Shown here: positions 1 through 6,752 of the stretch, piece after piece | How the letters are laid out: each line of letters begins with the position of its first letter | Numbering within the stretch: position 1 is the first letter of the stretch | NCBI GenBank assembly: GCA_937873665.1 | Contig: CALMYW010000195.1 | Coordinates: 1 to 64,000, forward strand | Direction: 5' to 3' | Length of the DNA: 64,000 bases | Source: an uncultured Sphingorhabdus sp. | Lineage (GTDB): Bacteria > Pseudomonadota > Alphaproteobacteria > Sphingomonadales > Sphingomonadaceae | Notes under the pieces: model-generated | The model's input: the letters and a program-made list of their open reading frames with translations, nothing else | Databases searched by the model: none | Told to the model about the DNA's origin: nothing | Position numbers and translations under genes: made by a program

Positions 1-27
1 AGTTCAGGGCCGGACGTGAAGTTCCGT

Positions 28-55
28 CTGTCTGGTGCGGTCAAGAAGACTCGAA
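28..55. repeat. att direct repeat, distal copy
   Basis: These 28 bp are identical to 8749-8776. Read on the minus strand they hold the last nucleotides of the tRNA-Leu T-arm and acceptor stem, including CCA. This is the duplicated target end left by integration. The bases just outside (27 and 56) differ from the other copy. Confidence 0.88.
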
Positions 56-68
56 TTATATCTATAAG

Positions 69-83
69 TATCTATTATAGATA
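69..83. repeat. AT-rich near-palindrome by the left att site
   Basis: A 15-bp near-palindrome (TATCTATTATAGATA) lies between the att repeat and the arm-type repeat, inside a run of A and T. It could be a site for an accessory bending or excision factor. That role is inference only. Confidence 0.4.
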
Positions 84-106
84 CATATTAAAAATTTGAT
101 TTTGAA

Positions 107-130
107 ATATGCCCCCAAATATGCCCCCAA
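107..130. repeat. Tandem 12-bp repeat (2 units), left arm-type site
   Basis: Two perfect head-to-tail copies of ATATGCCCCCAA. The same 24 bp recur in the same orientation at 8607-8630, just inside the other end. Paired repeats close to both att sites are what arm-binding sites of the integrase N-terminal domain look like. Confidence 0.7.
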
Positions 131-155
131 CAGACTGGGGCTAGGCGGTCGATAT

Positions 156-725
156 TTAATTGCTGGATTGAGAAAAATGCTGCGGATACTCTCTCAAAAT
201 TACCCGCTCCACGGCACTCATATCTGGGTCGAAGGGCGTATCGTATGCATCTAAGCGCGCAAAGGCAGGTGCCGCAGGGTCCAGACCCTCTCTCTCCGCA
301 AATGTTGTTATTCCAAATTCTTTACGGTCGCCGCTGAAATCTGCAAATAGCTTGGCATCAGATTTCATGTATTTGATGGGGAGTAGATAAAAAGAAACCT
401 GAGTTGCGCCATCCTTGGTTTGATTTTTTGGCAGCGTAGTGATTTTTTGCAGTGGAATACGAACATCTTTGTAAATCACGTAAACGCTGCGCAGCGGCAA
501 TTCGGTAGAAATTACGCTAGTGGAATCTAAGGCTAAGATGGCATGCTTGCCTAGCTCCTCATATTCTTCGGCCGTAGCAGGAAGGCAAATGTCGTTGCTG
601 ATTTGCCGAACAACGCCGGAGTCCAGCATTTCCGATTTATCAACCCCGCCGTCTGGTGCAGCGACAGCAGGACATATGGTGAATGCCGCCGAAAGCGACA
701 GTAGGACCGCAACTATAATTTTCAT
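156..725 (-). CDS. Secreted hypothetical protein (189 aa)
   Basis: A signal peptide is clear: K at residue 2, a hydrophobic stretch IIVAVLLSLSAAFTI, and AVAA before the mature start near residue 23. No known domain is recognised in the rest, which is mixed alpha/beta in character and has no cysteine cluster. The ATG at 725 is preferred because an AAAGGAA Shine-Dalgarno lies about ten bases upstream; a TTG seven codons earlier is less likely. It is the last gene before the left end of the element, so it is probably cargo exported to the periplasm. Confidence 0.7.
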   Translation of the reverse strand: MKIIVAVLLSLSAAFTICPAVAAPDGGVDKSEMLDSGVVRQISNDICLPATAEEYEELGKHAILALDSTSVISTELPLRSVYVIYKDVRIPLQKITTLPKNQTKDGATQVSFYLLPIKYMKSDAKLFADFSGDRKEFGITTFAEREGLDPAAPAFARLDAYDTPFDPDMSAVERVILREYPQHFSQSSN

Positions 726-939
726 GGCTACGCCGTTCCTTTCCAAAGTTCCCGTTGCCTTCGGTGATGTCGCATTATTTGAGTAGTCACTTTTTCAATC
801 AGGAGCAAAAATTCGATTTGAAAGGGCGTTACTGCAAATCGCGCTGAGGCCGGCTTGAAGTAATATGAGTGGAATTCTATTTCCGTGCTATTATCTTTTT
901 CTCTGCTGATATTCGGCTTGGCGAAAAGGGATGATTCTC

Positions 940-1188
940 ATGTTGAAATTTATGATTCCGGCTTTGGCGTTGATAGCGATGCCAGCCGCTGCTGAGACCG
1001 TTCGAGTCAAAGGCCACGTCAACAAAAACGGTGTCTATGTCGCGCCACATGCTCGTACCGCACCCGATAGCAGGGTAACAAATAACTGGAGTTCGAAGCC
1101 GAACGTCAATCCATATACTGGCAAGGCGGGTACGGTTGACCCTTATAAGCCGTACACACCTAAGACCTACAAGCCGCGTAAATACTGA
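940..1188 (+). CDS. Small secreted protein with Gly/Pro/Tyr-rich tail (82 aa)
   Basis: The N-terminus is a signal peptide (MLKFMIPALALIAMPAAA). The mature part begins with VRVKGHVNKNGVYVAPHART and ends in a Pro/Tyr/Lys-rich tail (YKPYTPKTYKPRKY). From memory this pattern (V-x-G-Y/H-V-x-x-[ND]G-x-Y-V-x-P-H-x-R-T ... NPYTGKxGTxDP) recurs in small periplasmic proteins of many proteobacteria, with no assigned function. The ATG at 940 has AAAAGGG at good spacing; the ATG at 931 would lie too close to it. It is one of the few plus-strand genes in the element. Confidence 0.72.
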   Translation: MLKFMIPALALIAMPAAAETVRVKGHVNKNGVYVAPHARTAPDSRVTNNWSSKPNVNPYTGKAGTVDPYKPYTPKTYKPRKY

Positions 1189-1397
1189 CCTGACAACAGC
1201 ATTGGTTTTGGTGCGGCTACACTGGGCAGGTTAGTTCTTTTTCGGGCTCCAGAAGTTGCGCTGCAACGAAACTGCTTTGCCTGTTTTTTGCCTGTATTAT
1301 CAGCCAAGGTGCGATTGCTACTCTTTGCTACTTCAGCGAACCCGATGGTCTGCCCTCGCGCGTGCGCGTAATTGTCCTATTATTGTCTATTTTAGGG

Positions 1398-1667
1398 TCA
1401 GCGAGGAATGCAGAACGCCTTTGTTCTAGGCGCGCCATATATCACGCCGGGCGTGTTAGGTGGTGAAGCAACTTGACGACGGATGGAATCCCGAGCCTTC
1501 GCGCAAAGCGGGCCTGTTTTGTAGTCTATGCGGGTCATGGCCGAACCGTCGCTTACAACGAGCGTATGAGGCCCGGCCCCTAGTTTTTCTTCTGCAGGTG
1601 CATACTTTTGGTATGGATTTTCCGCATTGGTCACTGATGCCAGCATCAATAGCAAACCAAATATCAT
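1398..1667 (-). CDS. Small secreted hypothetical protein (89 aa)
   Basis: It starts with a hydrophobic signal sequence (MIFGLLLMLASVTNA, cleavage near residue 15), followed by about 74 residues with two cysteines (PLCAKAR and AFCIPR) that could form a disulfide in the periplasm. A strong GGAGGAATA Shine-Dalgarno sits six bases before the ATG, which makes expression credible. No family is recognised. It stands alone on the minus strand and is probably element cargo. Confidence 0.65.
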   Translation of the reverse strand: MIFGLLLMLASVTNAENPYQKYAPAEEKLGAGPHTLVVSDGSAMTRIDYKTGPLCAKARDSIRRQVASPPNTPGVIYGAPRTKAFCIPR

Positions 1668-2359
1668 TCTTATTCCTCCAACGGTTTTTGCTTAACCAAG
1701 TGGCGCATCGTATGCCGTTATTTGCCATTATAAAAGCGCTGTTCAACCTTAACAAAAGCTAACATGCGCGCGCGATATTGCCCCGTAATTCGATGTCGCA
1801 GTTACGCGCGCGGGCGAAAAACTGGGTTAGCGTTATCGTTGCGGAAACCAGCCGCCATAGCCCCTTGATAGCCCTAGCGATTGCCGTACCCCCCTCGCGC
1901 GCGCTCGCGTATTGGTCCCGAAATGTTGATTTCTGAATGTTGAGAACAAGCGCGAGTTGCCTGTTATTGCCCTGTTAAAACAGCAAACTGCCTCGCGTGC
2001 GCGAGTGCGTATTCGCCGCATAATGGTGTGTTGAATGTTTGATAGTTTATCAATCATCGCCATAGCTTCATGCGTGAGTGCGTGAGTGCGTGAGTGCGTG
2101 AGTGAGTGCGTGCGTGCGTGCGCGATGGCGAGGGTTTGCCAGTTTCTGGGTATTATCTGCAAATGTCAGGTTTTGTTAGGTTGGGCTGCGCGACACTAAA
2201 TCTCACTAGTTTAGTGACGCCTTTGCGCGCGTATCCGTGACATAATGCCTCGCGTGCGCGGAATGCGCGATTAAATGCCCTCTAATATATTTCGGTATTT
2301 TATTGGCTGTCAGGTCTGGGCCTTGCCGTAGCCCTACCATTGAATGTTTGCACAAATCT
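1668..2359. other. Gene-poor region with CG-alternating repeats
   Basis: No convincing gene is visible over about 690 bp. The stretch is patterned: clusters of alternating C and G recur near 1763-1777, 1815-1823, 1891-1910, 1991-2010 and 2225-2260, three of them built on CCTCGCG[CT]GCGCG. A similar cluster lies outside it at 1354-1368. Between them are AT-rich spacers with related wording (TGCCTGTTATTG, GAATGTT). Long ORFs here are artefacts of the repeats. Function unknown. Confidence 0.6.
2071..2124. repeat. Simple tandem repeat (GTGAGTGC)n / (GTGC)n
   Basis: About four copies of the 8-mer GTGAGTGC run into several copies of the 4-mer GTGC. This is a microsatellite able to change length by slippage. 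It lies in the gene-poor part of the element, and no open frame with coding character crosses it. Confidence 0.8.
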
Positions 2360-2539
2360 CTATTCCAGCGCGTTTGATACCAAAGCAATTACCAGCATTA
2401 CGGCGGTTATACCCGTTGCAATGATGGCGGCAGTTTTTGAACTGGGAGCGGGCTTCATTCGACCCTGACGGCCGTAGCCACCTGACAATGATATTAACAC
2501 AAAGATGAATAGCCACAGGCCACCGATGCCAATCAGCAT
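2360..2539 (-). CDS. Small two-helix membrane protein (59 aa)
   Basis: Translation from the ATG at 2539 gives a hydrophobic helix (LIGIGGLWLFIFVLISL, residues 2-18), a short polar loop rich in G, R, K and P (residues 19-35), and a second helix (AAIIATGITAVMLVIALV, residues 37-54). That is a compact helical hairpin membrane protein. The start lies two bases after the stop of the upstream 34-codon gene, so it should be made by translational coupling as the last gene of a four-gene operon. A stop codon nine codons upstream in frame leaves no other ATG. No family is recognised. Confidence 0.6.
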   Translation of the reverse strand: MLIGIGGLWLFIFVLISLSGGYGRQGRMKPAPSSKTAAIIATGITAVMLVIALVSNALE

Positions 2540-2541
2540 AG

Positions 2542-2646
2542 CTAATACGACTTTGGTTCGATTTTACCCTTGGGCTTTGGCTTTGAGGCGTTCGGGATGG
2601 GTATTGCGAGATTGCGCATGCTGCACAAATTCGGTGGCCGGTTCAT
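2542..2646 (-). CDS. 34-codon ORF, Pro/Lys-rich peptide
   Basis: The ATG (2644-2646) overlaps the TGA of the upstream gene as ATGA, with GAGGTGG five bases before it. Its TAG lies two bases before the ATG of the next gene. The product is short, basic and proline-rich (PNASKPKPKGKIEPKSY at the C-terminus). It could be a real micro-protein or a leader that passes ribosomes to the membrane protein downstream. It is called on the tight overlaps only; nothing similar is recognised. Confidence 0.42.
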   Translation of the reverse strand: MNRPPNLCSMRNLAIPIPNASKPKPKGKIEPKSY

Positions 2647-3224
2647 CGAACCACCTCAATGAAGCAATCATGAAATGAAATTTTTTGAATTGCCAATTTG
2701 AATTTTTTACAGTTGGCCGATATCTCGTCGCCTACCGCAAATCTCCGCATTTTTTCAATCGTGGGTGAGTTGAGGTGAAGATAAACCTCAGCACCGCCTG
2801 ATGTCTTTAGCTGAAACGAATTGAGAGATTTTTGGCTCTCCTCCAACATTTTTTCAAAATCTAAGTTTAAGTCTCTTGCCTTCGGCGCTTCACGTTTTCC
2901 AGTTTCCTCAATGCGGTCGTTCGCCTTGCTCGCAATCTTTCCTCGCACAAGTACAGTTTTACCCCCATACTTAATCTTTGCCGCTGCATAATCCGTCAAA
3001 AATTCCGAACTAACAGCTTCTGCATCGACGGAAAAATCCATGCCTTCGAACATTAACGTGGAATATCCCGTCGACTGAGCGGCAGAATCAGAATTGGTGC
3101 GGGTTACAGGAATTTTGTCAGGTTCTGACCCATACCATATGTAGATTGCCGCAGCGGCCAAGAGCGCGGAGCCGCCCAGTATGCCAACTGTCAAACGTCG
3201 CATCACAGAGTTAGTCACGTGCAT
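2643..3224 (-). CDS. Membrane-anchored OB-fold (tRNA_anti-like) protein (193 aa)
   Basis: One N-terminal transmembrane segment (about residues 12-30, VGILGGSALLAAAAIYIWY) is followed by a periplasmic region. From about residue 70 it reads V-SSEFLTDYAAAKIKYGGKTV then LVRGKI, and it ends with V-GDEISANCKKFKLAIQKISFHDCFIE. This fits the OB-fold 'tRNA_anti-like' pattern (Y-x-x-N/A-x-x-x-A-[DK]-x-KYxGKxVxVxGxI, then G-D-x-V...C) found in many exported proteins. Two cysteines near the C-terminus may pair. The ATG overlaps the end of the upstream 40-codon gene, and its own TGA overlaps the next ATG. The ligand is unknown. Confidence 0.68.
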   Translation of the reverse strand: MHVTNSVMRRLTVGILGGSALLAAAAIYIWYGSEPDKIPVTRTNSDSAAQSTGYSTLMFEGMDFSVDAEAVSSEFLTDYAAAKIKYGGKTVLVRGKIASKANDRIEETGKREAPKARDLNLDFEKMLEESQKSLNSFQLKTSGGAEVYLHLNSPTIEKMRRFAVGDEISANCKKFKLAIQKISFHDCFIEVVR

Positions 3225-3337
3225 TTTAGTTCGCTTGGTTTGGGGAATTTTGCGGGTATTGAACCGCAGATGTTTTGGTCACTCGGTGAGCAAACCCCAA
3301 GCGATACGCTCAAAGTCAATACAATCGCACTCTTCAT
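3215..3337 (-). CDS. Tiny secreted peptide or lipoprotein-like protein (40 aa)
   Basis: Reads from an ATG at 3337 with a good AAGGAGA Shine-Dalgarno seven bases upstream. The product has Lys2, a hydrophobic stretch (AIVLTLSVSLGV) and then Cys16, followed by a short tail with two more cysteines. The sequence before Cys16 is a poor lipobox (Val at -1), so it may be either a secreted peptide or a lipoprotein. Its last codons overlap the start of the OB-fold gene, making it the first gene of the four-gene operon 3337-2360. Confidence 0.5.
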   Translation of the reverse strand: MKSAIVLTLSVSLGVCSPSDQNICGSIPAKFPKPSELKCT

Positions 3338-3382
3338 GACTGTTCTCCTTGCGTAGGCCGTACGCGTGGCCTGCCGTACCCT

Positions 3383-3820
3383 TTAATAGTCTGGGTCACT
3401 ACCCGAGTTGTAATCGTCCTCCATCTCTTCGACCTTGTTTTCTACCTCGTCCTCATAAGCTTGTGCACCCTCTTCAAACGAACGGCTATTGCCAGCGGTG
3501 ACATAGCCATTATCCCGACGCCACTCAAAGCCAGCTTCATGGCCTGAGCAGTCGGTTGTGCATCCGTAAGGCGACCCGATGCCTGTATACGAGTCTGACG
3601 CCACCTGTCGCTCGGCTTCCTCCCGCGCAGCATCCTCATCAAAAGCCTCCCCCTCGTCCTGAAAAACGGCAGCGGCTTCCTCTTCCCCGTCCGAATATTC
3701 TCCGGTCAAATGATAACTTGAGTCAGCCTCTTCGCTATACTCACTCTCTCCTTCCCCGCAGGAAGCCAGCGCCAATGCTGCAATTATAACGAGCGGCCGC
3801 GGTATCTTAAAAGTTAGCAT
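3383..3820 (-). CDS. Acidic lipoprotein with GCTTDCSGHEAG motif (145 aa)
   Basis: A clear lipoprotein signal (IIAALALASC, lipid-modified Cys21) is followed by a very acidic, Glu/Asp/Ser-rich linker to about residue 75. A conserved-looking block follows (GSPYGCTTDCSGHEAGFEWR, residues 82-101), then another acidic tail. The CxxxCSGHEAG block with an aromatic residue and Trp after it has, from memory, relatives in uncharacterised proteins of proteobacteria; the two Cys and the His could bind metal or form a disulfide. It lies directly downstream of the secreted nuclease on the same strand. Function unknown. Confidence 0.68.
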   Translation of the reverse strand: MLTFKIPRPLVIIAALALASCGEGESEYSEEADSSYHLTGEYSDGEEEAAAVFQDEGEAFDEDAAREEAERQVASDSYTGIGSPYGCTTDCSGHEAGFEWRRDNGYVTAGNSRSFEEGAQAYEDEVENKVEEMEDDYNSGSDPDY

Positions 3821-3872
3821 AAGTTCCCTCTATCGCCAGTTGCGGACCTTGGAGAATGACATGCGCGGCAAC

Positions 3873-4553
3873 CTATCGCCCCCGATAAGGTTCGCACGCT
3901 ATGCCATCCCCGTCGCCGTCCATCTCGGAACGGTATCCCGGTTGTCCTCGATATATTGGTGCAGCACCAGCCGCCCAAGCTTGGGCACAGTTGCGATAAT
4001 AAACTCCGCCCTGATTAGTGTCTACGCGGGTTGAAGGCACAAATCTTTCGGGCAGTCTTCGCTGAGGCCTTTGTTGCTCGGCGTAAAGTTTAGGGTTTGC
4101 TGCACGATAATCGGCTGGCAGTTGGAACTCACCACCCCATATACCTGTTTTCGAAGCCTTAGCATTTGCTTCTGCTGAAACGTACGCACTGCTAAATTGT
4201 GGAAGCGCCACGGCTAGTCCTGCTGCTATCAGTTCATTACCCAAATCGTTACCAGCAGCGCGACATACAGCGACCGTGCGGCCATACTGGTCACGGTCAA
4301 TCGCTTGGCATTCTAGTGAGCCTTTGGACAGAAGTGAGGCCAGCAATTGTTTAGCTTCGGCTCCACATTGCCACGGCTGGCCTGCGCGAGAACAATTTTG
4401 TGATGCTTCAACTGCGTCGATTCCGTGCAGCCTGTATCGCTCTTCACCGAAGGCAATCGTATCACCATCAATTGCCGTTGCTCGACCAAGCATAAGTTGT
4501 GCAGATGCCACTGTCGGCATGAGCATCAAAATAAGGGAAAGCAAAATCTTCAT
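3873..4553 (-). CDS. Secreted thermonuclease (SNase) with C-terminal Excalibur domain (226 aa)
   Basis: A signal peptide (residues 1-18, ending VASA) precedes an SNase-like OB domain (about 20-135): ATAIDGDTI, then YRLHGIDAVE with the catalytic-type Arg, and DQYGRTVAVC with the second Arg. The C-terminus (about 185-226) is an Excalibur calcium-binding domain: YYRNCAQAWAAG ... DGDGDGIACE. It should cleave DNA or RNA outside the cytoplasm with Ca2+. This domain pair is well known in alphaproteobacteria and on mobile elements. It precedes the acidic lipoprotein gene by 52 bp on the same strand. Confidence 0.88.
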   Translation of the reverse strand: MKILLSLILMLMPTVASAQLMLGRATAIDGDTIAFGEERYRLHGIDAVEASQNCSRAGQPWQCGAEAKQLLASLLSKGSLECQAIDRDQYGRTVAVCRAAGNDLGNELIAAGLAVALPQFSSAYVSAEANAKASKTGIWGGEFQLPADYRAANPKLYAEQQRPQRRLPERFVPSTRVDTNQGGVYYRNCAQAWAAGAAPIYRGQPGYRSEMDGDGDGIACEPYRGR

Positions 4554-4580
4554 AGAGCGCTAATCCTAATTGAAATCACC

Positions 4581-5216
4581 TCAATTGAAACTGCAAAAAC
4601 GGCTAAGGTTTTGCGACCGGCCGCACCGCTTCCCCATAACGCGGCCTTGCGCCTTTATGCGTTCAAGTTCGAGCGCTACTCCCGCGTTTGGGCAAGTGCC
4701 TTTGATGAGATAGCCGACTACCGTCGCAAGGTTTGCCAGATATAGCCCAGGATTTTGTTCATGCGCCTTGGCAGTGCCGCCGATGCGGGTCGTTTTGATT
4801 GCTCCCTTTTTGTAAGGACGGCCGGATATGCGCTCTATCCAACGTTGCACCCGTCGCCCCTGCCAGTTGTAACCGGCCGGTAAGTGCAGCAAGATATGCA
4901 CATGGCCGCCGATAATTGCGCCATGCTCGCGCGTCCAGATATAGGCAATCTCGCCATCCGCGGTTTTCCGCACATGGTCGCGCAGTAGCGTTATCAGTCT
5001 GCCAATGGCATTCACCGCGTTAGCATCCGAAACGCCTTGCCGCTCCAGCCGGACCGTCAAATGTCGGGTTAGGGGCTTGCCCATAGCCAGTGCATATTGT
5101 GCCGCCACCATCATGTCTTGGGCTTGTCGCAATGTTAGATAATCGCTTGTTACCGTCGCTCGATTGCCAGCCCCGCCACGCGTCAATAATGGCTGTTTCC
5201 CGTTAAGTGGGCGCAC
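4581..5216 (-). CDS. Putative HUH endonuclease, replication initiator-like (211 aa)
   Basis: The central part reads YIWTREHGAIIGGHVHILLHLP (residues about 90-111), with His-hydrophobic-His (HVH), the metal-binding motif of HUH nucleases. About 45 residues later comes YLANLATVVGYLIKG, with YLIK as the Tyr-x-x-Lys catalytic motif of rolling-circle Rep proteins. The length suits a small Rep. It probably nicks the element's own origin, and the inverted repeat just upstream (5374-5405) is a candidate target. The start is uncertain: a GTG at 5216 gives this length, and several later starts are possible. The family call comes from motifs read by eye. Confidence 0.6.
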   Translation of the reverse strand: MRPLNGKQPLLTRGGAGNRATVTSDYLTLRQAQDMMVAAQYALAMGKPLTRHLTVRLERQGVSDANAVNAIGRLITLLRDHVRKTADGEIAYIWTREHGAIIGGHVHILLHLPAGYNWQGRRVQRWIERISGRPYKKGAIKTTRIGGTAKAHEQNPGLYLANLATVVGYLIKGTCPNAGVALELERIKAQGRVMGKRCGRSQNLSRFCSFN

Positions 5217-5373
5217 ACGAATAACTACAGCTTAAATTGCAAGGGCCGTGCCAATAGCCAAAAATGGCAGATTGCCGACGTTCCACCTTCTTTCTTGATT
5301 TGACTGTTAGCAATGCAATTACAACAGGCATAATTGAAATATCCTAGCGACATAGCGAACATACTCCCCCCAG

Positions 5374-5405
5374 CGTTCCCATGTTCAAGCGCACAAGGGG
5401 GAACG
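5374..5405. repeat. Inverted repeat upstream of the HUH gene, candidate nick origin
   Basis: The arms CGTTCCC (5374-5380) and GGGAACG (5399-5405) enclose an 18-base loop, preceded by a C-run. It lies in the 250-bp gap (5217-5465) between the HUH gene and the PC4-like gene. HUH replication proteins nick at or beside such hairpins. Nothing else coding is seen in the gap. Confidence 0.4.
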
Positions 5406-5421
5406 ACGGGCTTTCAGGTAA

Positions 5422-5450
5422 AAAAGGGGAGTGGCGTGAAGCCACCCCCG
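5422..5450 (-). terminator. Intrinsic terminator of the AlpA-to-PC4 operon
   Basis: Read on the minus strand, GGGGGTGGC, a short loop and GCCACTCCCC form a GC-rich hairpin followed directly by six Ts. It begins 16 bases after the stop codon of the PC4-like gene. Confidence 0.75.
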
Positions 5451-5465
5451 CAATTTTCCTTAGCC

Positions 5466-5699
5466 CTAGCGGCCTGTAAGTGCAGCTGGGTCGATTGTGG
5501 CTAGATATGCCCCCAGTGCTTTATGCAGTGTCGGAAGCATTTCGAGTGGAATCGTAACGCCTTGCCTTGTCGGCTTTAGGACGTCGCCATCGGGATACCA
5601 TTTGCGGAAATTGGCAAAGGTTTTCCCGTTATGCTGGTTAATCTGCACCAGCACCGTGTCGCCGCGCTGGGGTACGGATAGCAGGGTATGAGCGCTCAT
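5466..5699 (-). CDS. PC4/p15-like ssDNA-binding transcription cofactor (77 aa)
   Basis: The core I-NQHNGKTFANFRKWYPDGDVLKPTRQGVTIPLEML follows the PC4 pattern (beta strands with a D-I-R-x-[WYF] type element, G-x-x-x-P-[TG]-x-x-G-[IV]-x-[LI]-x-x-x-x-[WLM]-x-x-L). Such proteins bind single-stranded DNA as dimers. The start at 5699 is fixed by an ATGA overlap with the stop of the Cys-rich gene. It is the last gene of an operon that also encodes the AlpA-like regulator, and the hairpin at 5422-5450 ends it. A role in element replication or control with the nearby HUH protein is inference. Confidence 0.78.
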   Translation of the reverse strand: MSAHTLLSVPQRGDTVLVQINQHNGKTFANFRKWYPDGDVLKPTRQGVTIPLEMLPTLHKALGAYLATIDPAALTGR

Positions 5700-6076
5700 T
5701 TTGAAACCCCTTGCCTTGCCGTTAAATACGGGGGGTTTACGGGTATGGCGGCAACTTCTGGGGTGCAACTATCCCCAGTCGCTTGGTTATCCTGAAACGG
5801 CGTCCCCTCGCACCCGTTTGGAACCTTACCGGCAACGATAGCGACGGCTTCTACATTCGGCATTGAGCGCCAATTATCGGGAAGCCTTGCCGCGTCTCTC
5901 GCTAACAGCCATGCGGGCGCATTGCCGTGCAAAGGTCGAAACGTCCAAAGCGCGCAATGGACTACCGGACAGGTTGCCGTTTGCTGCCTCCAGTTACCGG
6001 CTGCCTCGGTGTCATACGTGCAGTCTTTGCATTTGCTGGCTATCGCTTGCCTTGGCGAAACTGTGCGGCCCTTCAT
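5696..6076 (-). CDS. Cys-rich zinc-binding-type protein of mobile elements (126 aa)
   Basis: Near the N-terminus it reads IASKCKDCTYD ... TATCPVVHCALWTFRP: two pairs of cysteines about 20 residues apart followed by LWxFRP. This is the pattern of small proteins common in phages and islands (IRAKCxDC ... CxxxxCxLWPYR), probably a zinc-bound fold. The rest is low in recognisable motifs. Both ends overlap neighbours as ATGA (6073-6076 and 5696-5699), so it is translationally coupled within the operon. The exact role is unknown. Confidence 0.65.
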   Translation of the reverse strand: MKGRTVSPRQAIASKCKDCTYDTEAAGNWRQQTATCPVVHCALWTFRPLHGNAPAWLLARDAARLPDNWRSMPNVEAVAIVAGKVPNGCEGTPFQDNQATGDSCTPEVAAIPVNPPYLTARQGVSK

Positions 6077-6474
6077 GCTGCACCGCCGATAATCCGGCAG
6101 GGGGTGTGCAACACATAGCGACCATGCCAGCCGCCATCATGGGGTTCGCGCAATGTCTCGATTGCCAGCCCATAGTCATGGCGCAATGTGTGGATATAAG
6201 CCCCCAGCCGGTAAGCCCAGCTTGATAACTCCAAAGCCGTGACGCCTTGGCTGCCAGCCTTTATCAAGGCCGCCAATGCCCGCCGCTGTTGCCGTGCGCT
6301 TATGGCAATGCGTCCGGCCGGTGTATCGACCGTCAAAGCATTTTGCTTGCCCTTGTTGTCGTTTTCGGCGTAACCGTTCGGAGTTACTTTGCTGCCAAGC
6401 CTTGTAACGCTCTTGAGGCTGGACAGCGGTGCAACGCGTCCGGCCTCATTTGATTTGTAGTCCGGTATTTTCAT
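6073..6474 (-). CDS. Winged-helix-like hypothetical protein of the element (133 aa)
   Basis: The C-terminal half (ISARQQRRALAALIKAGSQG, then VTALELSSWAYRLGAYIHTLRHDYGLAIETLRE and a GRYVLH wing) looks like a winged helix used by small phage or element proteins. The N-terminal 50 residues are polar and probably flexible. The start at 6474 is set by an ATGA overlap with the stop of the AlpA-like gene. It is probably a DNA-binding accessory protein of replication or regulation. The assignment is structural inference only. Confidence 0.6.
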   Translation of the reverse strand: MKIPDYKSNEAGRVAPLSSLKSVTRLGSKVTPNGYAENDNKGKQNALTVDTPAGRIAISARQQRRALAALIKAGSQGVTALELSSWAYRLGAYIHTLRHDYGLAIETLREPHDGGWHGRYVLHTPCRIIGGAA

Positions 6475-6650
6475 GCTGCACCGCCGGACAGGCTTGCCAA
6501 CCATGCTTCAGCGTCAGCAACTCGTATGCGGGTCGACGCGCCGATTTTAATCGTCCGCAGCCGCCCAGCCGCTCTCTGACGATAAAAAGCGGTATGAGAT
6601 ATTTGGTAGCGCTCTTTAAATTGCGCGACCGTCAGAAGTTCTTGATTCAT
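6471..6650 (-). CDS. AlpA/excisionase-like helix-turn-helix regulator (59 aa)
   Basis: LLTVAQFKERYQISHTAFYR-Q-RAAGRLRTIKIGASTRI-RVADAEAWLASL is the MerR-like fold of AlpA and excisionase proteins: 'T-x-x-x-x-x-x-x-x-[IV]-S-x-x-x-[FYW]-Y-R', then a basic wing, then 'D-x-x-x-W'. It probably controls or assists excision of this element. The ATG at 6650 has a GGAGAAG Shine-Dalgarno and gives the usual small size. It is the first of four genes joined by ATGA overlaps (6650 to 5466). Confidence 0.82.
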   Translation of the reverse strand: MNQELLTVAQFKERYQISHTAFYRQRAAGRLRTIKIGASTRIRVADAEAWLASLSGGAA

Positions 6651-6752
6651 TCTGCTTCTCCATGCCGCCGCGCCGGTATTGGCTAGGCTCTTTCGGCATG
6701 GCCAAGTGTTTAGCGGAACACCTAACAAGGCGTCCAATAAGTAGCAGTCCAG

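Noticed and set aside
1833..2162. Minus-strand ORF with His-Thr-Leu-Ala repeats
   Set aside because: Created by the GTGAGTGC microsatellite and CG clusters; no Shine-Dalgarno and no coding character outside the repeat.
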